Source: Symsagittifera roscoffensis (Eukaryota; Xenacoelomorpha; Acoela; Convolutidae). From it: 64,000 bases of DNA. Under the pieces are notes generated by a model. The model was not told the origin of the DNA. It saw only the letters and a list, made by a program, of their open reading frames with translations, and made no database searches. The DNA lies in NCBI RefSeq assembly GCF_963678635.1, contig NC_087066.1:57678312-57742311 (forward strand). The letters run 5' to 3'. Positions within the stretch are counted from its first letter, which is position 1. The number at the start of each line of letters is the position of its first letter. This document shows positions 56,111-64,000 of the stretch, one piece after another. Both the position numbers and the translations under genes were made by a program.

Positions 56111-57210
56111 TTCACTAGTTTCGACTCGATGCCAATTTAATTTAGAACTGAATGAATGTTATCACACTGCATTAGGTAGAAAAATTATACATAGTAAAAA
56201 TAGCTGTTTGACCAATATTTTTAATTTTACCTCTGTTTTGTCACTTTTTGTAGGACAATCATTTTTCATCATTTTCATGGAGATTAGTTTAAATTACCAA
56301 AATGTTCCAATCAATGTTTTCACAATATTTCAATTCAATATAATTCGTTTCAGTCTGCAATATGACCGGAAATGCCATTATTTTCCCATTACTACCTATT
56401 GTGCTTGACGTCACGTTTTTCTGGTGAATAACTATGTTATATGAATTAATCCAAACAAAGCCTAGTATTTTGAGCCCATTAAGTTAGTCTTACCATCAAG
56501 TAAAAAAACTTCCTTATATATTGCACGCCAACCGCAATGATCATGAAAACGGACTTTCTATACTTTCACCATTCTATTTTGACTTGTGTCATCTTTAGTT
56601 TCAATTCTCTTCCTTTACTTGTTTCATCTCAGCTGATTTCTCACAAAATTTGTGGCTTATCCGCTTTGATTAACACACGACCTCCATTAATGGGATGGCT
56701 GGTTGATTTCGAAAAGCTCAATTTTCCACCATTAGATTTGCTGTCTGGTTAATACCTTTTTGGGAAAATAAGATAATGACAAAATCATTATGGCTGATAG
56801 CCAACTGAATACGCAATCAGCAGACGATAATTCGTCTTCTAATATTTCTCACGCTAAATCTCTGTGTTTATTTTTTTTTCGCTTTCGTGTTCAATTGCTT
56901 TGTCTAGGGAGCTGTTCTCTTGACAGAAAGACCGATTGCACAAAAAATCTCAACCAATCAACCTCCTTTGAGGTGATTACGTCTCAAGGCATAATTCCCA
57001 ATTGGCCTAAAATGAGAAATTTTTCAAATGGCTTAATTTTCATGCAATATTTGCATTGAAAAAAAATGTTAAGAGATCTTTTCTTTGCAAACAAGGTGTG
57101 AAAAGTTGTCAATTCAATTTTTTGACATTATCTCGAAAAAAAAAGTTCTTATCAAAAACATAAGTTGATACTAATTAGTTTCTTTTGATCATTTTTTCGG
57201 TGCTGGTAAA
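56111..57210. other. AT-rich DNA without recognisable genes
   Basis: Short open frames at 56103-56408 and 56537-56752 have no recognised motif. No repeat boundaries seen. Confidence 0.35.
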
Positions 57211-57723
57211 TAGGACGACAAGCCACTAAGACAACAAAAACATTAAGACTACAAGCGTTATAACTTGTAAAATGAGCCGTTCAAACTTAAGCGGCCTAAA
57301 TTTCTCTGAAATACAACGTCGAAAATTGCGAGTAGCATCGTCAAAAAAACCCGCAAAAAGCGATTGTCGCCTTAACAGCTGTCGTCTTATTGAAAGGACC
57401 GGGCCCCCAATTTTTCCAGCAAAATTGTCACTCAACATTTGTTTGGAGGCAATTAATTCCAAATCTTGTTCACTCATCTTCTCATTCTTAAAAAAAGAAA
57501 TAATAGTTGAGAGAAAGCGTAAAGAAAAACTTGAAATTTATGCCGGAGTTTAGGATATTAGACGACAAGCAAATTAGACGATCAGAAAAAAACGAAATTT
57601 AGACAATAACTTGCGTGTAATTTGTTTACAGACTTATATTATCTTTTGGCTGAGTAAATACTGGTTGTCCGTAAAATCCGTTTCTTTACGTTCGTCTTAT
57701 TTCTCGTCGTCTAATTTCCTAGG
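57211..57723 (+). mobile_element. Candidate inverted-repeat element with a 93-codon frame
   Basis: TAGGATATTAGACGACAAG at 57551 is inverted at 57700-57723 (TCGTCGTCTAATTTCCTA), and a related TAGGACGACAAG...TAAGACAAC lies at 57211. Between the outer motifs is an ATG-started frame (57272-57553) that is basic, with a Ser/Arg/Lys-rich start and two cysteines. It could be a fragment of a transposase or chance. Target duplication not identified. Confidence 0.35.
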
Positions 57724-58192
57724 CCCCAATTATACCATTTGGTAAAATTACTGTTTTTATGCCATTTGGGAAGTTAACCTTCGAGGTGTCTAAACTGACT
57801 GATTTTTAATCTAATTTCTTTCTGATTTTCGAATACCGAAAACATGATTGGCAAACATAATTTTCGAGCATTCGGACTTTTGGAAAATGGGTGGGTATTT
57901 TCAAGTACCAAAATGAATATCAGTCCCATTTGTACCAAAATAAATATTCAATCGCGAAGGTACTACAAAAATCAATTGGCCAATGACTTCACCGCATGAA
58001 TGATTCCTCTGGTCTAGCCTGAAATAAATAAACGACAATTGCTGTCGAAATATCAAGAAGATACTGAAGTGAACATGATGCTCAAGATTCTCAATTACAA
58101 TCAGGGTGCTTGGTCTTTTTCCAGACCAACATTTTACCAACAAATTAGGCAAAACAATTCAGGCCATTAGAACTAAAATTGAGAGATTACAA
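57724..58192. other. AT-rich DNA without recognisable genes
   Basis: Nothing supported. Confidence 0.35.
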
Positions 58193-58440
58193 AATAGGCA
58201 AAAATCAATTTTCAAATAGAGTTGCCCTTAAATCAGTTTCTGCTAATTTTGACACCGATTTTGTGCAAAACCCATTCAGCGAAGAGAAACAACCAACGAT
58301 TTCGATTAGTTGAAATGTTTGTTGCAGAACAAAAGTGCTGAAAATCAAAATCTTGTTCAATAGTGCCAAATTTTTTTTTTGAATATTGTTTTTACTTTTA
58401 ACTCATCCCAAATAATTGACAAGTAATTATATTCAAATTG
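58193..58440 (+). repeat. Direct repeat, copy 1
   Basis: Aligns with 63771-64000: 'gttgccc.taaatca.tttctgctaattttga', 'ttgttgcagaacaaaagtgc', 'ataattgacaagtaat' in order. About 90% alike by eye. Confidence 0.8.
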
Positions 58441-58765
58441 AAGGAAAGTTGATAAGACAAAAATGACAGTTTTAGTTGATGGCATTTGTTAAGCAAACAA
58501 AAAATGCCCAAGCGCGGCGTCATAATTTTTAAAAATTTTTCTGAACAAACAATTAACTCAGCAAATTTGACCAATTTTCTTCTGAGTTTTGCTCCAAAAC
58601 AAAAAAGTGATCCCATAGTTTTTACTGCTCCCAAAAACTAATTCAAATCGAAGTTGAAAATGAAGCTGAAAAACCAAAAATGGCTATTGAAATTAATGTC
58701 GCTTGTTAAACAAACAAAAATTCCCCAAGCGCGGCGTCAATTTTTTTTTGAACAAACAATAAACT
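58430..58765 (+). repeat. Imperfect tandem repeat
   Basis: Two units: 'gttaagcaaacaaaaa.tgcccaagcgcggcgtca' near 58489 and 'gttaaacaaacaaaaattccccaagcgcggcgtca' near 58705, each followed by 'tgaacaaacaat'. Confidence 0.65.
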
Positions 58766-59434
58766 TCGCGGCACTGTTGTACTTCGGCATTGTTAAACGC
58801 CCCCAATTATTTCTATCATTACGTCTATCGAACAAAATTTCGCCAAGAAGCCGTGAAATAATTGTCTTTAAAATCATGCATCTGAAATCATGAAAATGTA
58901 TCGACTAGCATAATTTTATAGCATTATTTCTCAGAACTACAAAACAATAATAATGCGTTCAAATTGAAATGAGGAATTCAAATTTGAGAAATTAAGCAAT
59001 CAAAAATCAAAATAATTTCCTATTGTTGTGATCATTCACAACACGACCTGCAATGACTTGAACCGAAGACTGATCGTTGCGCAAATTGTAAAATGTGTGA
59101 AAAAACTGATTGGATCTAGTTAATCCCCCTACTGCAACATGGGGGAGGGGGGCTTCGTTACAAGGTACAAACTTCACCGAATCTAATATTCTCCCCCTTT
59201 AAGTAGATTAAGTTGGCCAGATCTCTTTAACTATCCCCCCTTACTTTGCAAAAGGGGAGATTTGTTACTAGGTACAAAGTTTATATATGCTTAACAATTG
59301 AATTAATTTTTATAGGGGTGGCAATTCGTTACTAGTTACCCTAGGTAGGGAAATACTTGAAGATATCCAGTTGGTCGAATTTTCGACCAATCAGAATGGG
59401 GTGGAGATTCTTTAGTAGGCACCATAGGGGGATT
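58766..59434. other. AT-rich DNA without recognisable genes
   Basis: Contains C/G-run rich segments (59127-59160, 59234-59265) resembling ends of the MITE family but not alignable. No gene. Confidence 0.35.
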
Positions 59435-59830
59435 CAGTAGCAATTTAGGGGGGGGGGGGGGGACGCCCCCTCAAGGTTTCGACCCCCTGCCGACCCAAAG
59501 GGTCCCTCCTTTGTACTAATTTGAGATATCCATTTTTGGCCGACTGACCTTAAAAATTTTATAAAGGAGCCTTCGGCACCAATCTATACTAATTTTGAGG
59601 GGAGAGCACGCGCCGAAGAAACGCAATTTTTTGGTCGAAATTTTCCAAAAAGTGCCTAAAAAGCCTTTTTTGGCCCGTTTTTTCAAAAACTTGGTCAAAT
59701 TTGGGTCTTTATAGTGGTTTGGGAGAGCTAAAAAAATCAATTTGGTCGACCTAAAAAAAAGTCGACAAAGTTTTCAAAATCTTTTTGAAAATCCGCCCCC
59801 CCCCTCGAGAAATTCCTAGATCCGCGCCTG
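59435..59830 (+). mobile_element. hAT-like MITE with perfect target duplication
   Basis: Degenerate left end (CAGTAGCAATTTAGG), right end CCTAGATCCGCGCCTG, same interior as 55014-55410, flanked by GGGGGATT on both sides (59427-59434, 59831-59838). Confidence 0.88.
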
Positions 59831-60067
59831 GGGGGATTGTTAAGTAGATCCAAAAATTTGCGTATGTTTAATTATTCCTTTATAGGGGGCCATATTTTGT
59901 GAGTAATGATTTTAGTTTTGACTAATTGAACTTTGTATTTCAATTTTTATGTTAGTCGATACAATTTTCCAATTTGAAACTTTTATGCTAGTCTAGCTTT
60001 ATGCTAGTTGATACACCGCCTTTGAGTCTAATGAACTAAACATCACGAAATCAGGAGTGCTGTCTGT

Positions 60068-60259
60068 ATTTAGACAACCGCGTATTGATACTCGTCAGTA
60101 AGCAGACAAATACGATGTTAACCAATCTGAATCGAGATGAGAAAGCTAATTACGAAATAAATAATTATTAACTATTCATTTCTTCCTTGTCTCGATACTG
60201 ATTGGTTAATGCAGTATTTGTCTGCTTTCTGACGAGTCTGAATACGCGGTTGTCTAAAT
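60068..60259. mobile_element. Foldback MITE, 192 bp
   Basis: ATTTAGACAACCGCGTATT at the left end and its complement at the right; the two arms stay complementary for about 78 bases each (for example 'aagcagacaaatac' and 'gtatttgtctgctt'), leaving a 36-base AT-rich centre. No coding capacity. Confidence 0.8.
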
Positions 60260-60797
60260 TCTGGTACGTAAGCCCGAAATCAGTATTTCTACATGAACTG
60301 AAATTAATGTATTTTAAATCCAATTTGCTACTTAGTCAATGAAACTTAAACACTATGGCTCAGCCTTTCACTTAACAGTTCAAGCAGCTAAAATTCTTAG
60401 ACGAAATGACAAAAAATAAGGATTTTTTTCCTGTTGAAGCCATTTTACTGAACTATTCTTTTCTGGGCAAAGTTTCACAAGTGACTTGACAACAACTTGA
60501 TTATTTGACAAATTTCCTTCCACATTTGCGGTATTTTCGGCTAATAATTATACCTGCTGGAAATGTTGATTGAAATGCCTGACCGTATTACCTTAACTTG
60601 ATTGGCTAGAATTAGCCAATCAGATTTGACCGCATAAATTTCAGCACAACACTGTTTCCCTACTGTTGATTAAATTCACCAAAATATATTTGGTCAAATA
60701 GATGCCACAATACATCTTTCAATTTCCTCCTCGTAGTTCTTTACCCAAACAGATCTCCACTCATTACTCCAAAGGGCAAGTACTTCTCAATTCAAAT

Positions 60798-60858
60798 ATG
60801 CAAATACTGCAAATATGCAAATACTGCATATGCAAATACTCAATTCAAATATGCAAAT
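60798..60858 (+). promoter_or_regulatory. Cluster of four ATGCAAAT octamers
   Basis: ATGCAAAT at 60798, 60815, 60830 and 60851, each in the larger word (A)TATGCAAATAC. The octamer is the classical POU/Oct binding site; here it may just be a short tandem repeat. Confidence 0.5.
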
Positions 60859-60929
60859 ACTTTTCTCTTTCTCAAACAATCAGAATCAAAGCAAATATTT
60901 CCGCTAAATATTGTGAGGCTATTGAATAA

Positions 60930-62009
60930 TTGTAGGGGTAAACCTTAGTTTTTTATTCGAATTATTCGATTCAAGCCTTTTCCCCCATTACCAGCATTTC
61001 CCTCAACAAGGCTACCACCCCAAGAAACTAATGGACACCCCAGGGATACCTTCTTATACACAGCGGAAAACACCCGAAAACCTTTCCGGAAAAAATTGCA
61101 GTAAAAGATAAATGTTAGGCGGAAAGAAAATTAATTAGAAATGAAAATCGGTTCAAGTGTGATAGAAGGGTACCGGTCAGTGATGACCATGTAAAAATTG
61201 TTTAAGAAAGTTATAGAAATAGTTGGCATCAATTCCGAAACTATTTTAATTTTTTTTAGAACTCTAAATTTTTCTTCAGTCTGTTTTTTAGCGGTTTTTC
61301 TGCCAAACTTTGGGAATTTTTGCAGCTTTGTGAAACGAATTCCAAAGCAATTTTCCTTTGAGCATATCTATTTGCTACAAAAATTCATCAAATTTGTCGA
61401 TAAAAATTAGATTGTTTGCCTTTTCCGTGGAATTGTGAAATGCGAACTTAATTATCATGAGAAAACTCTGTATTTTGGCGTCGGAATGAATACAGCAGGG
61501 TCAATTTAAATTTTTCATTTAAATTGGTGTCCTCATAATATCACACTTAAATAAATTGAAATTTAAATAAAAATTTAAATTAATTCAAATTGTTTTTTTT
61601 AAATGTTCCCGGTAATAACCAAAATGTGAGAGAGGGGTCCCAAATAACACTAATTTCAAGCAAATATAGCAAAAATTATAGAGTCATTTCAACATTTTTT
61701 CTCAAAGGTGTCTCAACCTGCCTCATCTGTGCAAACTTAGACTTTGACACATTTTTGAGAATTTTGTTTCGGTCACAATTAACGGCTATGGGTGCAGGCA
61801 GGGACCTGGCTATTAGCATGTATGCATAAGCTTTCCCAAGTAAAATTTCAAGTTTGACTCCTCGCCATTTCAAGATTTGTGACTTACATTTGCATTTTGA
61901 ACTATGTGTACGTTGCCGGAAAATAATTGAGCAAAACTGAAATTTAAAAATCAGGCGACTTTAAAAATTAATTTACAATTTATGATTCACCTGATTGAAC
62001 ACCTAATTG
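60930..62009. other. AT-rich DNA without recognisable genes
   Basis: No feature supported apart from an AT-rich stretch of 'aatttaaat' words at 61500-61590. Confidence 0.35.
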
Positions 62010-62320
62010 AAAGAAACATAGTCAACTGACAGTTGGAAAGGAGTAATGAACGCAAGGAAACTCAAAACAAACCGACTTAACTTTTCAAAAATCTTCAACT
62101 TTTGAATTTCGAAGAAAAAATAGATGGCCTTAAAGCTCTTTGAAATTGTAGAACAATTTATGATGGACACTATTGTGTTGAAATTAACCCAATTTGAGAA
62201 AACTGGATCAATAGGTATATCTTTTATTTCGCTGGGAAATCTGATAATTAATTTCCATTTTCAAAATTAGAAGTCGATCACGTTTTCCGTGACCTTTACA
62301 ATTTTGCTGTTCGATTCCTT
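62010..62320 (+). repeat. Dispersed family repeat
   Basis: Core of the array family, close to the 55830 copy: 'gtcaactgacagttggaaaggagtaatgaacgcaagg' through 'gtcgatcacgttttccgtgacctttac'. Confidence 0.75.
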
Positions 62321-62579
62321 TAAACAATAGAAAAGCTGTGAACTTAAAAATAAATCACAAGTCAAACCGCGAAAAATCAAAACTGAGCGTGAACAATTTT
62401 TAAGACATTTTCCTGAAAAAAAATCTGCAAGACCCATTGTTTATCGCTAAGCCTCAAAAGCACGCGAGCACACGGAAAAAAGCTGAAATCCAATATCCGA
62501 TGCATGCCAATGAAACATATTGATAGATCTTTAATGCACTGTTATAAAGCGGATGAAACACATCCTTACAATTCGCATA

Positions 62580-63030
62580 ATAGACACAGGCGAAGCTGTG
62601 CTTCGCAAACACTTGCGAGAGCACGATCAAAAAGCAGCTCTATCCAGTGAAATAAGAAAAAATAGAAATAAGCTTCAAATTAGAAAAAACTCGGCTACGT
62701 GCCGGACTCGAATCTGTAATCTAGCGAATGTGGGTCTCACGCACTAACCACGGATGCTTAAAACTCACAAAAACTATCCACCAATAAGCAGCTACATATG
62801 CTATTAAATTGCCAATTAGATGCAGCAAAAGTAGCACCAAATACAAAAAGATACAATTTTACACGTAACTAACTGAAAAGCATAAAGCCAATTTATGTAT
62901 AAATTATGCATTTCAAAAAAATTGCGAGATACAATGGGTTAGAAAATTTCTGAAATCGAGCTTTTTATTACTGTAATGCTGTTTGAAACAAATAATTTTT
63001 TCGATTCAATTGATAAATTGAAAATGTATC
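62580..63030 (-). repeat. Dispersed repeat with tRNA-like segment, copy 2
   Basis: Homologous to 46030-47065. On the minus strand 62692-62758 has GTGGTTAGTGCGTGAG (A-box-like) and GATTCGAGTCC (B-box-like), so a tRNA-derived SINE origin is likely. No functional tRNA. Confidence 0.5.
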
Positions 63031-63770
63031 AGCTGTGTTAAATTTTTACTAATAAAATGTCCAAGCACATATGGATAATATACTGTTACCGCAGCCTACC
63101 GACTCAAAAGTGCCACTATTATAAGCACTCTTATTCGCGAGTTAGATTGAAAAAGAAGAAAGTTTGTCCTAATACACTTTCTTTCGCAAGTGTAAATATG
63201 AACTGAGCGCGGATACTGAAGCCAAAAAACAACACTTCTAAAATATATTTTTCCGGAAAAGATAGTACCTGCTCCAGTTTAAGCAAGCTTCTTAACAGTG
63301 CAGCTATTAAGTTTTTGTTTCTCTTACATAGTGATTTTTAAAAATCAATTTTTCTGATGCGAGCAAAGAAAAAACGTTTTTAGGTTTTGGCGAATGAAAA
63401 CACGGGTAGGAAATCGAGGTGCACTGAATAATATCACGATTGTTCGTATCAGGACAAAACCCTGAATGATCCGACTGCCCCACTAACTTGTCTCGAACAG
63501 TTTTTAGTTAGTTAAATAATGACAAATTAAGAATTTTAGGCTGATAATATCCAATGTTCAGTACTAAAATTTTAGTTGTGTATGGAACAAATAGGACAAA
63601 TTAGCTTGCCCTAAATGAGTTTGGAAAGATTTCGTGGTACGGGATATTTCGCTACGCTTTAATAATTCACGTTACACTTTCAACATCAAAGCGTAAAACG
63701 AGCAGTTTAGTAAGACTCGTTTAACAGGGAACGTAACGTCAGGTTAGCATAGTGGTGAGAGCAAATCAAA

Positions 63771-64000
63771 CAGGCAAAAATGAATATAGAGTTGCCCCTA
63801 AATCAATTTCTGCTAATTTTTGACTCCAATTTTGTGCAAAACCAATTCAGCGAATAGGAATGACCAACGATTTCGATTGTTTGAAATGTTTGTTGCAGAA
63901 CAAAAGTGCCGAAAATCAAAATCTTGTTCAATAGTGCCAAATTTTATTTTAAATAATGATTTTACTTAACCCCAATAATTGACAAGTAATAATATTCAAA
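63771..64000 (+). repeat. Direct repeat, copy 2 (runs off the window)
   Basis: Second copy of 58193-58440, same orientation, continuing past the right edge. Confidence 0.8.

Overview
The window is AT-rich animal nuclear DNA. Evidence for an animal is a multi-exon, intron-rich gene on the minus strand whose spliced product matches the C-terminal half of the mitotic kinase NEK9 (seven exons, 54402 down to 40681). The rest is almost entirely mobile and repetitive DNA. I cannot name the species; nothing bacterial or plasmid-like is present.

Layout. 1-1068: the 3' end of an old, diverged LTR retroelement (internal 3' region plus a 379-bp LTR). 1069-8901: AT-rich repeat-laden DNA with three copies of a short hAT-like inverted-repeat element and a pair of about 490-bp diverged direct repeats. 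8902-27744: one complete and very large (18.8 kb) Ty3/gypsy-type LTR retroelement with 411-bp LTRs that differ at a single base and a 4-bp AAAA target duplication. 27745-34560: a higher-order tandem repeat array. 34561-37434: a nearly perfect 1.44-kb tandem duplication. 37540-37922: an unidentified exon-like fragment on the plus strand. 40681-54402: the NEK9-like gene, its introns filled with tRNA-like SINE relics, LINE relics and family repeats. 54403-64000: further hAT-like elements, foldback elements and dispersed repeats, with no further exon that I can recognise; the kinase half of NEK9 must lie to the right of the window.

The giant retroelement carries, in order: 5' LTR, primer-binding site, a 1.2-kb leader, two unrecognised ORFs (155 and 359 codons) before gag, Gag with one CCHC zinc knuckle, retropepsin, reverse transcriptase, RNase H, integrase with a GPY-type C-terminus, two tiny hydrophobic ORFs, a 391-codon Ser/Thr/Pro-rich frame with no ATG, a signal peptide plus a large class-I-like envelope glycoprotein, two more unrecognised ORFs, a canonical-looking short intron directly after the last stop codon, and a 3' region shared with the old copy at the left edge. 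Several successive ORFs overlap as ATGA (stop and start fused). The copy has many frame breaks and one nonsense codon although its LTRs are almost identical.

The strongest unusual signals are the size and extra gene content of this element, a perfect LTR hairpin in which both arms changed together between the two diverged copies, and a run of 19 C exactly where the envelope signal peptide changes frame into the ectodomain.
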